A DNA stretch of 57,253 bases from positions 1-57,253 of the forward strand of contig CAZSGE010000014.1 of assembly GCA_964606325.1 (NCBI GenBank), given 5' to 3'. This stretch comes from Berkiella sp964606325 (lineage in GTDB: Bacteria; Pseudomonadota; Gammaproteobacteria; Berkiellales; Berkiellaceae). How positions within the stretch are numbered: the first letter of the stretch is position 1; each line of letters begins with the position of its first letter. The notes beneath the pieces were generated by a model. That model searched no databases. It was not told the DNA's origin and was given only the letters and a program-made list of their open reading frames with translations. Shown piece by piece: positions 35,079 to 44,537 of the stretch. The position numbers and the translations under genes were made by a program.

Positions 35079-36191
35079 CTAATTATTTCCAAATTTTGTA
35101 TAGTGGCTTTGTTCTGGGGTTTCTGGCGAAGCTGCCGGCGCTGGCTTACTCAAAGCTGCTTGGTGGCTGCTATGCAAAGCTCTACCAGGCATCGTACTTT
35201 GCGCAGGCGTTTCCAGACTTTTAAGATCTTGCTCTGTTTTTCCATTTTTAAGCAACACTTGACCTATTATTTCTGACAATTTTGGATTTGCCAAATGATT
35301 TTCTTTATAAAAATCTTCAAGTTTACCCATGGCTATTGGCATCTTTTTATCTTCAGGTATTTCTTTTTTTGCTATTAAATCCCTTAGCCCCATACAAAGG
35401 TCGTCAAATGATCGGCTCTCCTGGGCGTTCATTGGTTTAGTTTTTTGTTCTGCACGGATTTGCTCAATTAATGTTACTAACGGAGGATCTTGAGGCTTGG
35501 CCGCGCCCTCAGCAGTTGCAGTTGAAAATTTCGCATAACTTTCACTACCAGCACTCGTTGCAGTTGAAAATCGAGCATAATTTCCATTACCATCATCTGT
35601 TTGCGGTCTACCGCTTTGCGCATAATCAACCTGTGATGATTTAGATTTAGATTCTTTATCAGTTTCAGGCTCTATGAAATCCCTATCGAATTCACCTGAC
35701 TTTTTAATTTCCCTTTTTCTTTCTTTTTCTGCTTTTTTAGCTTCTCGCTTCAATCCTGAAAAGTGTATTTTCTGCTTTATTTTAGCAATGGCTCGAGACG
35801 CAATTTTTTTCTTTATTAAATGTTTGTTGTCAATTAGGCAATTTTTAACGTCATTGTTTTGAGCTTTCTCTAAGGGCGTTTTTTTTGTGACGGGATCACG
35901 TTCGTTGATTTTATCAGGGTATGCAGTTATAAGCACTTTCATTAGAGCATAAGCTTTAAGATCGTTATCATCTTTCTTGCTGCTGGCAAATGAATATATC
36001 GGATTTGGATTTTGCAAAGCATGAGCAAATTCCGGGTATACTGTTTCTACCACGTTCATTTTTTCTTTAAAGCTTAACCCGCTAACATCGGTGTAAGCAG
36101 CGTTCAACGTTCCATCTTCGAATAATATAGCCAATGCAGCTTCCCTTCGGAACATTAATTCTTTTTCAGATTCTAACCTTCGTTTTACCAT
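35079..36191 (-). CDS. Orphan protein with repeated Tyr motif
   Basis: A 370-residue protein I do not recognise. The N-terminal ~130 residues are helical, with one ankyrin-like stretch (RDPVTKKTPLEKAQNNDVKN, ~99-118). A highly basic segment follows (~128-170), then a disordered Ser/Thr-rich middle with NYARFSTATS and SYAKFSTATA about 15 residues apart, a helical region (~235-330) and a Pro/Ser tail ending HYTKFGNN. Thus Y-(A/T)-(R/K)-F occurs three times. There is no signal peptide or membrane segment. Composition suits a secreted effector, and the Tyr motifs could be host-kinase targets; both are inference. No clear ribosome-binding site precedes the ATG. Confidence 0.72.
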   Translation of the reverse strand: MVKRRLESEKELMFRREAALAILFEDGTLNAAYTDVSGLSFKEKMNVVETVYPEFAHALQNPNPIYSFASSKKDDNDLKAYALMKVLITAYPDKINERDPVTKKTPLEKAQNNDVKNCLIDNKHLIKKKIASRAIAKIKQKIHFSGLKREAKKAEKERKREIKKSGEFDRDFIEPETDKESKSKSSQVDYAQSGRPQTDDGNGNYARFSTATSAGSESYAKFSTATAEGAAKPQDPPLVTLIEQIRAEQKTKPMNAQESRSFDDLCMGLRDLIAKKEIPEDKKMPIAMGKLEDFYKENHLANPKLSEIIGQVLLKNGKTEQDLKSLETPAQSTMPGRALHSSHQAALSKPAPAASPETPEQSHYTKFGNN

Positions 36192-36277
36192 AAATTTTCT
36201 AGCGCTAATATTCGACGGTTTCTATATGGTAAGACCCATTTAGCTGGAAAAAGTTCCGCTGCTCTTGATGCTCTACA

Positions 36278-37540
36278 CTAATTGGCATATACCACCAACA
36301 ATTCCTCCCAATTGGTTGTATATCCTGGTGTCACACTTTCGCGCAAAGACAAAGCCTTGCTAAAGCCGCAAACCGCAAATTGAACGGTTCTACGCCCATA
36401 TTTTTCGTTTATTTGATCCAATGCACTCATCAAGCGCTCATTGTGCATCTTTTCCTCATCAATAAAGAGATCGCCTTGCCCTTTCTCCTTGCTCACCGTA
36501 TCTAATAGCATGACGCCGGCTTTTTTATATTTATACCCTTGACGAAAAATAGCCTTTAACCCCAATACCGCCGTTTTAAGAATAATGATGGTATTGTCTG
36601 TTTCTTTGACAAAGCGCATCGCTGTGCTGTTGCTATATTGCAAATCATTTTCGCTGAACGGACTGGTTCTCACAAATACCATCAAACCACAACAATAGCT
36701 TTGTTGTGCTCTCAGTTTTTCAGCCGCATTGGTAGCAAAAAGCGTGACGGCTTCACGAAGTGAATCATAGTCTTCAATCTTGTGCGCAAAAGATCGCGAC
36801 ACCATAATATTTTGCCTGGGCGCGACTTCTTCAATCTTTAAGCAAGATGTTCCTTTTAATTCAAGCACAGTTTTAGCCATCATCACATTAAACTTTTTTC
36901 GAATAGCGTGAGAACAAGCATTTGCTAAATCCGCTGCACAGAGAATGCCAAGGGGTTTTAGTTTTGCTGCTGTCTTTGAGCCTACCCCCCACACTTCTCC
37001 TACTTCCATATGAGCTAGGTAATCTTTTGCAAAAGCCGCATCTGGAAATACTTGGATCCCCCGCAGCAATGTTTTATTACGTTTAGCAAAGAAGTTCGCC
37101 GCTTTTGCCAATGTTTTGGTTGGTGCAATACCGACCGACACCGGCAGACGAACACTTTGCCAAAGGGTTCGCCGTATTTGCAAGGCAAAGCTATTGAGAT
37201 CAGGTATGTCCATATCTGCCAAATTTAGAAACATTTCATCAATGGAATAAATTTCGTAATCATGGGCAAAATTAGCCAACAAGTTCATTACCCTTGCTGA
37301 CATATCCCCATAAAGGCGAAAATTTGAAGAAAGCACAATAACACGGTGTTTCTTGACGAGATCTTTTTTTTGAAAAATGGGATCGCCCATTTTAAAGCCG
37401 ATAGCTTTAGCCTCGTTGGAGCGAGCCACCACGCAACCATCATTGTTTGATAGCACCACCACCGGCTTTCCTTGAAGCTTTGGGTTAAATACCCGCTCGC
37501 AGGAAACATAGAAGTTATTGCAATCAATGAGGGCAAACAT
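36278..37540 (-). CDS. umuC: Y-family DNA polymerase V catalytic subunit
   Basis: A 420-residue translesion polymerase. It begins MFALIDCNNFYVSCERVFNP, which carries the first catalytic Asp. The second catalytic motif is YSIDEMF. The little-finger and C-terminal UmuC-specific region follow, ending with the family tail (S-x-x-Y-T-T-x-W-E-E-L). The start is ATG at 37540, preceded by AGGGGG seven bases upstream; a more distal ATG at 37558 is less likely. No umuD gene is adjacent, which is unusual since UmuC needs UmuD'. The last 85 bases are duplicated at 34836-34920. No convincing LexA site was found. Confidence 0.93.
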   Translation of the reverse strand: MFALIDCNNFYVSCERVFNPKLQGKPVVVLSNNDGCVVARSNEAKAIGFKMGDPIFQKKDLVKKHRVIVLSSNFRLYGDMSARVMNLLANFAHDYEIYSIDEMFLNLADMDIPDLNSFALQIRRTLWQSVRLPVSVGIAPTKTLAKAANFFAKRNKTLLRGIQVFPDAAFAKDYLAHMEVGEVWGVGSKTAAKLKPLGILCAADLANACSHAIRKKFNVMMAKTVLELKGTSCLKIEEVAPRQNIMVSRSFAHKIEDYDSLREAVTLFATNAAEKLRAQQSYCCGLMVFVRTSPFSENDLQYSNSTAMRFVKETDNTIIILKTAVLGLKAIFRQGYKYKKAGVMLLDTVSKEKGQGDLFIDEEKMHNERLMSALDQINEKYGRRTVQFAVCGFSKALSLRESVTPGYTTNWEELLVVYAN

Positions 37541-37618
37541 GTCCCCACCCCCTAACAATTAATGTACAGTTATCAAAACTATAGAGGGAATATCGAAAGC
37601 AATCAAGTTGGTAGTTAG

Positions 37619-38368
37619 CTAGCCTATTTTACCAACAATAAGATGGATGGGCCAAATCATCATTTTAGGATGTTCAACATCACCCCAAGCAGCTTGGAGA
37701 TCGGCTGCGATTTTATCAATAGGGTTTTGCTGTTTTTGGATTTGATATTCTTTCACGGCAGACCACGTGTTTAAATAACCTAGCAGTTGATAGTAATTTA
37801 AACTTTTGTGGATCATAAACGCAGGAGGCGAAATACGCGTAAAAGGAAATGAAATTGTGCAGTATTCTTCTTCCACATATTTACGCTCTTTAGGCCAATA
37901 TTTGTTGCCTAAAATATTGACGTACAGCTTACGTAGAATCGGATCAATCGTTGATGAAATATTGCCAAGAGAATAGCACCAAGCCGCTATAACAGCATCT
38001 TTTTTACCCACGCGATGCACTTCTTGGTAAAAGCGTTCCAGATCAAACCAATGTAAAGCTTGTGCAATGGTGATTAAATCAACGCTGTTATCAGCAAGCG
38101 AAGTTTGTTCTGCTGGCCAACAATGATATGAAATATTCGAAAGCTTTGGTGCAAGATTTAATTGTTCTTGACTGACATCAGTAGCCACCACTTGTTTAAA
38201 ACGTTTGGCCAAGGCGATGGCTGCTTGTCCATTACCCGTACCACAATCCCAAGCAAGCCCCTTCTCTGGCGCAATGCTTTCTAAATAGGTGAATAATTCT
38301 TCAGGATAATCAGGACGAAATAGTTTGTATTCAGATGAGTTTTTGGCAAAATGCTCAATATAGCTCAT
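37619..38368 (-). CDS. Class I SAM-dependent methyltransferase (UbiE/Tam-like)
   Basis: A 249-residue cytoplasmic enzyme. Motif I is LAWDCGTGNGQAAIAL (~38-53), the acidic motif II is VVATDVSQEQL (~60), and the post-I motif is VDLITIAQALHWF (~99-111), the H-W-F being typical of the trans-aconitate/YcgJ-type branch. The substrate is unknown. Its start overlaps the stop of the upstream pncC gene by four bases, so the two are translationally coupled. Confidence 0.88.
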   Translation of the reverse strand: MSYIEHFAKNSSEYKLFRPDYPEELFTYLESIAPEKGLAWDCGTGNGQAAIALAKRFKQVVATDVSQEQLNLAPKLSNISYHCWPAEQTSLADNSVDLITIAQALHWFDLERFYQEVHRVGKKDAVIAAWCYSLGNISSTIDPILRKLYVNILGNKYWPKERKYVEEEYCTISFPFTRISPPAFMIHKSLNYYQLLGYLNTWSAVKEYQIQKQQNPIDKIAADLQAAWGDVEHPKMMIWPIHLIVGKIG

Positions 38369-38844
38369 AAGATCGATAACACTTGTTTTAAAGCATTAAT
38401 CATCGCTTGCTCACGTATTTGTGTGCGGTCTCCTTTAAAAGTATAGCCGCAAATAAGCGGTGTGATGCTCTCTCGCGCTACCCCTATCCAAACGGTACCC
38501 ACCGGCTTATCAATTGTGCCGCCACTTGGACCTGCTATGCCTGTAATAGAAATGCTAACTTGAGCCATAGAGCGTTTTAATGCGTTTACAGCCATTTCTT
38601 TGGCGACTTGTTCACTGACCGCACCAAACTGATTTAACGTTAGGGGATTAACGTCTACAAGATCTATTTTGGCTTCATTACTGTATGTAATATAGCCTCT
38701 GTCGAACCAGTCAGAGCTGCCAGCTAAAGAGGTTAACCAAAAACTTAAACCTCCGCCCGTACAAGATTCAACGGTCACGACTTTCCAAGTTTTCGCTTTC
38801 AATTTAACACTAAGGTCTTCAACTAATTTTGAAATTAACAGCAT
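38365..38844 (-). CDS. pncC: Nicotinamide-nucleotide amidohydrolase (CinA C-terminal type)
   Basis: A 159-residue enzyme that deamidates NMN to nicotinate mononucleotide in the pyridine-nucleotide cycle. The family signature is clear: VVTVESCTGGGLSFWLT near the start, FDRGYITYSNEAK, then ITGIAGPSGGTIDKPVGTVW. Only the C-terminal CinA domain is present, as in stand-alone PncC proteins. The ATG at 38844 has AGG upstream; the longer frame would need a TTG at 38865. It precedes the methyltransferase with a 4-base overlap. Confidence 0.9.
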   Translation of the reverse strand: MLLISKLVEDLSVKLKAKTWKVVTVESCTGGGLSFWLTSLAGSSDWFDRGYITYSNEAKIDLVDVNPLTLNQFGAVSEQVAKEMAVNALKRSMAQVSISITGIAGPSGGTIDKPVGTVWIGVARESITPLICGYTFKGDRTQIREQAMINALKQVLSIL

Positions 38845-38912
38845 TTTTACAAACCTATCTCTCAAATAAAGCGCACTATACTTACAGTAACTTATCCAGG
38901 GCTTAAAATAAA

Positions 38913-40517
38913 ATGTTGCAAACTACCAAAGTGGATGCCTGGCCAGCGTTAAAAGATCCGATTTTTAGAATGTTATGGGTAGCAACTCTGGCATCGAATA
39001 TTGGAACCTGGATGCACGAAGTGGGTGCAGCATGGCTGATGTTGTCAATGACCAAAAACGCTCTGTGGGTGTCACTGATTCAAGCAGCCACATCACTCTC
39101 CATTTTTCTACTTGCCCTCCCTGCTGGCGCTTTAGCCGATATTTTTGATAGACGACGGTATTTAATTGGTTTGCAAAGCAGCATGTTGCTGGTGGCCGCC
39201 ACGTTGGCAAGCGTGACATATTGGGGCCTTATGACGCCCCCGCTTTTACTTATGCTTACTTTTTTTCTAGGATGCGGGGCTGCATTGAGCACCCCTACCT
39301 GGCAATCAATAATTCCAGAAATAGTCAAACCAGAAGATTTATACTCGGGTATCATTTTAAATGGTCTGGCATTTAATATTTCAAGAGCAATAGGACCTGC
39401 TATCGCAGGGTTTATTATTGCAGCATTAGGTGTGGGAGCTGTTTTTGCCATTAATGCGATTTCTTTTTGTGCGATCATCTTTGCACTTAAACGCTGGAAA
39501 AGAATTCCCAATGAAAGCACGCTACCAGCAGAAAGATTTTTTGGTGCTATTAGAGCAGGATTGCGCTATGTACGCGCGACACCTTCTTTACAGCAAGTGA
39601 TGATTAAATCAGGAGCGTTTTTTATTTTTGCAAGCGCGGTATGGGCACTTGTTCCTGTCACTGCACGTTTAGTGCTTAAATGCGGCCCAATCAGTTATGG
39701 TATTTTACTTGCCTGTCTTGGTGTGGGTGCTATTTTGGGCGCTTTTTGTTTACAAAAACTTCGAAAAATTTTGACTATTGATCAATTAGTTTTTTTGGGA
39801 GCCATGGCATTTAGCCTAACATGTTACTTATTAGGTGTGATTCAGCACTATTATGTGGCATGCGCAGCGTTGATTCTTGCGGGATTTGCCTGGATATCGG
39901 TGATTGCGACTTTAAATACACAAGCTCAGTTAAGTGTCTCATCATGGGTAAGGGCGCGCGCTTTATCTGTTTATTTAATGATATTCTTAGGAAGCATGGC
40001 CTTAGGCAGCGTTATTTGGGGTTGGCTTGCAACCCAACAAAGCGTCAAGTTTTCATTGCTCGTTGCAGGATTTGGTATCATTATCAGTAATGTATTTACC
40101 TATTGGGTAAAACTAGAAAATACTCAAATGCTCGATCATACCCCCGCTAAGGATTCCCCCGCACCGACAGGAGAAGCGTTACCAGAGCATGAGCAGGGCC
40201 CTGTGATGATTAACGTAGAATATCGGGTGAAGCGCGAAAACCAAGAAAAATTTATGGCCGCTATAGCCGAAACAAGACGCATCCGCTTGCGAGAAGGTGC
40301 CTTTTTTTGGTCTTTGTTTCATGATATCGAAAACCATCAACGTTTTGTTGAATGCTTTATGGTCGAATCATGGCTAGAGCATTTACGCTATCACGAGAGA
40401 GTATCAATTTCAGATAGAAAAACCCAAAGTAAAGTGAATGCATTTCATGAAGGTAGCGCACGCCCCAAAGTTACGCATTTGTTTGCAGAACAGGTGCCAC
40501 CCAAAAAATCAAAGTAG
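38913..40517 (+). CDS. MFS exporter of the EntS/MFS_3 type with C-terminal soluble domain
   Basis: A 534-residue transporter. Residues ~10-405 contain about 12 membrane helices, with the MFS motif between TM2 and TM3 (GALADIFDRRR) and the opening WPALKDPIFRMLWVATLASN typical of the enterobactin-exporter-like family. Residues ~425-534 form a soluble domain (MINVEYRVKRENQEKFMAAI and onward) resembling the antibiotic-biosynthesis-monooxygenase fold that closes this family. The substrate is unknown. Its last nine bases overlap the convergent erythrin-Vit gene. Confidence 0.88.
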   Translation: MLQTTKVDAWPALKDPIFRMLWVATLASNIGTWMHEVGAAWLMLSMTKNALWVSLIQAATSLSIFLLALPAGALADIFDRRRYLIGLQSSMLLVAATLASVTYWGLMTPPLLLMLTFFLGCGAALSTPTWQSIIPEIVKPEDLYSGIILNGLAFNISRAIGPAIAGFIIAALGVGAVFAINAISFCAIIFALKRWKRIPNESTLPAERFFGAIRAGLRYVRATPSLQQVMIKSGAFFIFASAVWALVPVTARLVLKCGPISYGILLACLGVGAILGAFCLQKLRKILTIDQLVFLGAMAFSLTCYLLGVIQHYYVACAALILAGFAWISVIATLNTQAQLSVSSWVRARALSVYLMIFLGSMALGSVIWGWLATQQSVKFSLLVAGFGIIISNVFTYWVKLENTQMLDHTPAKDSPAPTGEALPEHEQGPVMINVEYRVKRENQEKFMAAIAETRRIRLREGAFFWSLFHDIENHQRFVECFMVESWLEHLRYHERVSISDRKTQSKVNAFHEGSARPKVTHLFAEQVPPKKSK

Positions 40518-41627
40518 TGACACACCGATGGCTTTACCAATTAAAAACGTAATACCTGCCGCAACCAATCCAAAAGCAACTTGACGCATGCCTGCATAGA
40601 AAGCATTTTTACCTGTAAATAGAGTAATACATGCCCCAATTAAAAATAAGCCCACCCCGCTTGCAATAATGCTAGCGATAGTAGCGTTAACACCCGTCAT
40701 AAAGAAAAAGGGAAATACCGGAATAATGGCACCAAAAGCAAATAAAAAGAAGGAAGTAAAGGCAGCTTTCCAAGCTGAGCCACCCAAGGATTTCATGTCT
40801 ATGCCAAGCTCTTCTTTCACCAAGGCATCTAGTGCTGTCTCTTTGTTGGATAAAACTTGAATTGCTAATTTTTTTGCTTGCGCTTCATCCATACCCTTAG
40901 CTTGGTACAATATAGCAAGCTCATTCATTTCTTCTTCTGGTGAGTTTTCAAGTTCTTCGGCCTCAATTTCAATTTGCCGCTGATACAGTTCCCTGGCGCT
41001 TTGCACGGAAAGCCATTCCCCTAACGCCATAGAAAACGCTCCCGCCATTAAACCTGCAATACCCGCTATTAAAATTTGATTTTCAGCACTGGCGGCCCCC
41101 GCAACGCCCATTACAAGACTCATGTTAGAAACCAAACCATCGTTAGATCCTAAAACGGCAGCTCGTAATTCATTGCCACCCACATTTTTGTGTTTGCCTT
41201 CAAATTTAGATAGCGTTTCGCCTTCTACTGACAAGTTATCTTTTTTAGTGAGATTTTGAATAATGTTTAAATGAACGTTTTCAAGGCCAGTAATTTTTTC
41301 ACCTGTTGCCAATTTTTTTTCAATTTCAGATTTTGACATCTGATATTCAATGGCGGTTAAGTGTGAAAGAATAAATTCAAAGCCAAAATAATGCGCAAGC
41401 TTCACTTGAATTCTGGCTCTTATACTGGGAGGTGGCATCGAGGATCCAGGTTTGATCGTCATTATTTTAGCAAACACTTTTTGCGCGTGACGTTGCTCTA
41501 TATCCGCCATCTTTTGAAAAATCTGAGATACTGATTGTCCTTGATGATGTAGCGCAAGTTGTCTATATAAAAAAGAAGTATCAATTTCGACTTGCAGTTG
41601 TGCTTTGAGCTTATTTAACTTTTGCAT
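40509..41627 (-). CDS. Erythrin-Vit iron exporter (MbfA-like)
   Basis: A 372-residue two-part membrane protein. A ferritin-like N-terminus has helix-borne di-iron ligands (EIDTSFLYRQLA, KMADIEQRHAQ, HLTAIEYQ) over ~15-140. It is joined to a VIT1/CCC1 membrane domain (~155-372; VLGSNDGLVSNMSLVMGVAG, MALGEWLSVQSARELYQRQI, then three more helices). Such proteins export or store iron/manganese using the ferritin-like domain as sensor. The start is ATG at 41627 (a GTG at 41630 is adjacent). The upstream ALDH stop is immediately before it, so translation is coupled. Confidence 0.9.
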   Translation of the reverse strand: MQKLNKLKAQLQVEIDTSFLYRQLALHHQGQSVSQIFQKMADIEQRHAQKVFAKIMTIKPGSSMPPPSIRARIQVKLAHYFGFEFILSHLTAIEYQMSKSEIEKKLATGEKITGLENVHLNIIQNLTKKDNLSVEGETLSKFEGKHKNVGGNELRAAVLGSNDGLVSNMSLVMGVAGAASAENQILIAGIAGLMAGAFSMALGEWLSVQSARELYQRQIEIEAEELENSPEEEMNELAILYQAKGMDEAQAKKLAIQVLSNKETALDALVKEELGIDMKSLGGSAWKAAFTSFFLFAFGAIIPVFPFFFMTGVNATIASIIASGVGLFLIGACITLFTGKNAFYAGMRQVAFGLVAAGITFLIGKAIGVSLL

Positions 41628-41630
41628 CAC

Positions 41631-43121
41631 TTATTTTAATCGCATAATAAAAGGGTTAGGGGTTTCAGTTTGGGTTGAGATCCAAATACTTTTTTGTTGC
41701 ATATATTGGTAGATGCTATCATATCCACTTTCTCGACCAATGCCTGATTGTTTATAACCACCAAAGGGCGATAAATAACTGAGCATGCGATAGGTATTTA
41801 CCCACACCGTGCCAGCCTGAATTTGCTTAGAAACATCCAAAACACGTTTAATATCGCTCGTCCAGATCCCAGAGGCTAAACCAAAAGGGCTGTCATTAGC
41901 AATGTCGATTGCTTCTGACTGATCTTTAAAAGGGATCACGGATAAAACAGGGCCAAATATTTCTTCTTGCGCTATGCGCATTTGATTATTCACCTGCGTA
42001 TAAATTGTTGGTTCTACAAACCACCCATCCCCTGCTTCTTTAGCAGTGGAACGCTTCCCTCCTAATTCGCACTTTGCCCCTTCTTGTTTAGCTATGTCTA
42101 AATAACCTAATATTTTTTCAAATTGTGTAATGTTGGTAACTGGGCCAACTTGCGTCTCTTTTAAAAGAGGATCGCCAATTTTAGCTGTTTTAGCCATGGC
42201 AACCACTTTTTCCACAAATTTATCATGTATCGATTCTTGCACCAATAACCGCGAGCCAGCTATACAAGTTTGGCCAGTGGCAGCAAAAATGCCCGAAATA
42301 ACACCTTTGACAGCGTTGTCGATATCAGCATCTTCAAAAACAATATTGGGCGATTTGCCGCCCAATTCTAAACTGACTTTCTTAATGCTCTTCGCTGCAT
42401 TTTCATAAACGCGCTTACCTGTTTGTGTGCCACCTGTAAAAGCAATTTTAGCAACATGAGGGTGAGTCACTAAGTCATCACCAATTTCATGACCATAGCC
42501 AGAAATAACATTCACAACACCTGGTGGAAATCCTGCTTCCTTTACAAGATTTGCAAATTCAAAAGCAGAAGCAGAGGTATATTCAGAGGGTTTGAGTACC
42601 ACGGTATTGCCCGCGGCTAGCGCAGGCGCTAATTTCCAAGCTGTAATCAGTAAGGGGGAGTTCCAAGGAACAATTGCAACAACAACCCCCAAAGGCTCAT
42701 AACGTGTAAAATTAAAGACATCAGCTTTATCAATCGGGATAACGGCACCTTCAATTTTGTCTGCTAACCCTCCAAAATAGTAATACCATTGTGGAATATA
42801 ATGCAGCTGGGCAGACATTTCAGAAATCAATTTACCATTATCAAGAACTTCAATTTTTGCTAAGTCATCAGCCTTTTTGGCAATAAGATCACCAAGATTA
42901 CGTAATAATTTGCCACGCTGAGTAGGTGTTAATGATGGCCATTCGCCTTTAGTAAAAGCATTGTAGGCACCACTAACAGCTTTATCGACATCAGTTTTGT
43001 TACCACGCGGAATAAGACACCATGGTTTAGCTGTATAAGGATTAAATGATTCAATCCACTCGCCATTGTCAGGCGAATGCAACTCGTTATTAATAAAATG
43101 CTGATACTTTGGCAAATTCAT
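41631..43121 (-). CDS. Aldehyde dehydrogenase, betaine/phenylacetaldehyde type
   Basis: A 496-residue NAD-dependent dehydrogenase. The Rossmann segment is IAFTGGTQTGKRVY, the general base Glu is in VSLELGGKSPN and the catalytic Cys in ATGQTCIAGSR, with the C-terminal PFGGYKQSGIGRE motif. Substrate specificity cannot be fixed. The start is ATG at 43121; the longer frame would need a TTG at 43139. It is coupled to the erythrin-Vit gene, an unusual partner for an ALDH. Confidence 0.92.
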   Translation of the reverse strand: MNLPKYQHFINNELHSPDNGEWIESFNPYTAKPWCLIPRGNKTDVDKAVSGAYNAFTKGEWPSLTPTQRGKLLRNLGDLIAKKADDLAKIEVLDNGKLISEMSAQLHYIPQWYYYFGGLADKIEGAVIPIDKADVFNFTRYEPLGVVVAIVPWNSPLLITAWKLAPALAAGNTVVLKPSEYTSASAFEFANLVKEAGFPPGVVNVISGYGHEIGDDLVTHPHVAKIAFTGGTQTGKRVYENAAKSIKKVSLELGGKSPNIVFEDADIDNAVKGVISGIFAATGQTCIAGSRLLVQESIHDKFVEKVVAMAKTAKIGDPLLKETQVGPVTNITQFEKILGYLDIAKQEGAKCELGGKRSTAKEAGDGWFVEPTIYTQVNNQMRIAQEEIFGPVLSVIPFKDQSEAIDIANDSPFGLASGIWTSDIKRVLDVSKQIQAGTVWVNTYRMLSYLSPFGGYKQSGIGRESGYDSIYQYMQQKSIWISTQTETPNPFIMRLK

Positions 43122-43314
43122 TGGGGTATCTCTTTGCAAAAATCATGATTGATTATATGTTGTTTTAGAAGAAAATAAGAGCGATTAATTATGAAAGTAT
43201 GCTTACAAATTATATTGCTAAAAAGATTAAACAGGTCAAAAATCTAGTAGAATAGTTTGCAATCATGTAAAGTTTTCTACAGTGGATGACATCTTTATTA
43301 TAGGGATAATAACT

Positions 43315-43896
43315 TTGCGCGCTTATTTAAAAAGTTTTATTCAATTAACTAAAAAAATTGCAGCCTTGGCTCTATTGAGCACCATATGTCTTTCAACATA
43401 TCAAGTACATGCCTCAAAGCAAAGCGATTGGGCCATCTCCCAAAAGACAAAAATCATTAAATATCTACTAGATGCGGTAATTTGGCCTAAAGAAGCGATT
43501 AAAAACAATTCCATCAATGTTTGCATGCTAGGAGATTTTGAGAGTAGTAAACCTTTAATGGCTCTCAATGGAACCGTAATTAATGGCCTCAAAGTTTCAG
43601 TTAGCATTAAAACTTTAAAGAAAGCTCAAGCTGGCTGCCAAATGGTATATGTTTCACTTTCTGAAAAAGAGAATGTCCAAAAAATTGTAAACGCCTTTAA
43701 AGAAAAGCCCGTACTGCTTATCAGTGATATAGGTAATTTTGCTGATCAAGGCGGTTCGATGAATTTTATTGAAGCAAGCGGGATAGTTGCTTTAACGGTT
43801 AATGTTGAAACCATCAAAAAATCTAACCTTACATTTGATATGAATGCTTATAGACATATCACTGTTATTCCCAAGCAATCTGATCTTAATGATTAA
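43315..43896 (+). CDS. Exported YfiR-family protein
   Basis: About 193 residues. From the TTG at 43315 the sequence starts with a good signal peptide (RAYLKSFIQLTKKIAALALL to VHAS), and AGGG lies nine bases upstream. This fits better than the GTG at 43282, which leaves a non-signal-like N-terminus. The mature part has the YfiR/HmsC features: KYLLDAVIWPKEA, NVCMLGDF, and near the end LLISDIGNFADQGGSMNFIE. YfiR is a periplasmic inhibitor of a diguanylate cyclase in Pseudomonas; no cyclase gene is adjacent here. The regulatory role is therefore unproven. Confidence 0.82.
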   Translation: MRAYLKSFIQLTKKIAALALLSTICLSTYQVHASKQSDWAISQKTKIIKYLLDAVIWPKEAIKNNSINVCMLGDFESSKPLMALNGTVINGLKVSVSIKTLKKAQAGCQMVYVSLSEKENVQKIVNAFKEKPVLLISDIGNFADQGGSMNFIEASGIVALTVNVETIKKSNLTFDMNAYRHITVIPKQSDLND

Positions 43897-43903
43897 ATGT
43901 TAT

Positions 43904-43943
43904 CCAGTTTGAACTTAGTTGATGTTAACTAAATTCAAACTGG
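43904..43943. terminator. Strong hairpin after the YfiR gene
   Basis: CCAGTTTGAA pairs with TTCAAACTGG, and inside it TTAGTT with AACTAA, giving a stem of about 16 pairs. No T-run follows, so it may stabilise the 3' end or terminate weakly. Confidence 0.5.
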
Positions 43944-44048
43944 AGCTAGTGTTTAAAAGTTAGCCTAATCTATTCTGTCTAACGACATGGGCTGAGCCTT
44001 TTATTTTCTTTCATAGATAGAATTTAAATAACAGCAGGAGTTATAACG

Positions 44049-44522
44049 TTGAAAAAAACAGGATTTAAACATGTTGAAGAATTTCATAAGGCATTTGGAC
44101 ACCCTGTTCACACAAAGCCAACTGAAGCTGAAATTAAAACGGTAAAATTAAGACTCTCTTTGATTCTTGAGGAATTTATTGAATTGAGTAAAGCTTCTCT
44201 AGCTGAAAACAACGACAATGTAAGACAACTCATAGATACACTCAACCTTGCCCAGAAGCAAATTGAGTCTCTAGAAGAAGCAGACAAAGCGCTTGACCTG
44301 ATTGAAATTGCTGATGCATTAACCGATATAAATTATGTTACTTATGGTGCTGGACATTGTTTTGGATTAAATTTGGACTCTTGTATGGAAGAAGTTCAAA
44401 AATCAAACATGAGCAAACTGGGCGAAAATGGCAAACCAATTTACAACGATATGGGCAAGATAATGAAGGGCCCTAATTATAAAAAGCCAAACTTGAAGAA
44501 AATACTTTTTGAAGAATCCTAA
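44049..44522 (+). CDS. MazG-like / phosphoribosyl-ATP pyrophosphohydrolase-fold protein
   Basis: A 157-residue all-alpha NTP pyrophosphohydrolase candidate. The E-x-x-E half is in LILEEFIELSK (~37-47) and the E-x-x-D half is in LIEIADALTDINYVTYGAG (~84-102), as in MazG/PRA-PH enzymes; the C-terminal tail is basic. The likely role is clearing non-canonical nucleotides. The start codon is TTG at 44049, with AGGAG eight bases upstream. It is followed 15 bases later by greB in the same direction. Confidence 0.8.
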   Translation: MKKTGFKHVEEFHKAFGHPVHTKPTEAEIKTVKLRLSLILEEFIELSKASLAENNDNVRQLIDTLNLAQKQIESLEEADKALDLIEIADALTDINYVTYGAGHCFGLNLDSCMEEVQKSNMSKLGENGKPIYNDMGKIMKGPNYKKPNLKKILFEES

Positions 44523-44537
44523 CCTCGTATTAAGTTT

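Noticed and set aside
37541..37618. LexA box upstream of umuC
   Set aside because: CTGTACATTAAT resembles half of a site, but the second half-site CAG at the right spacing is missing.
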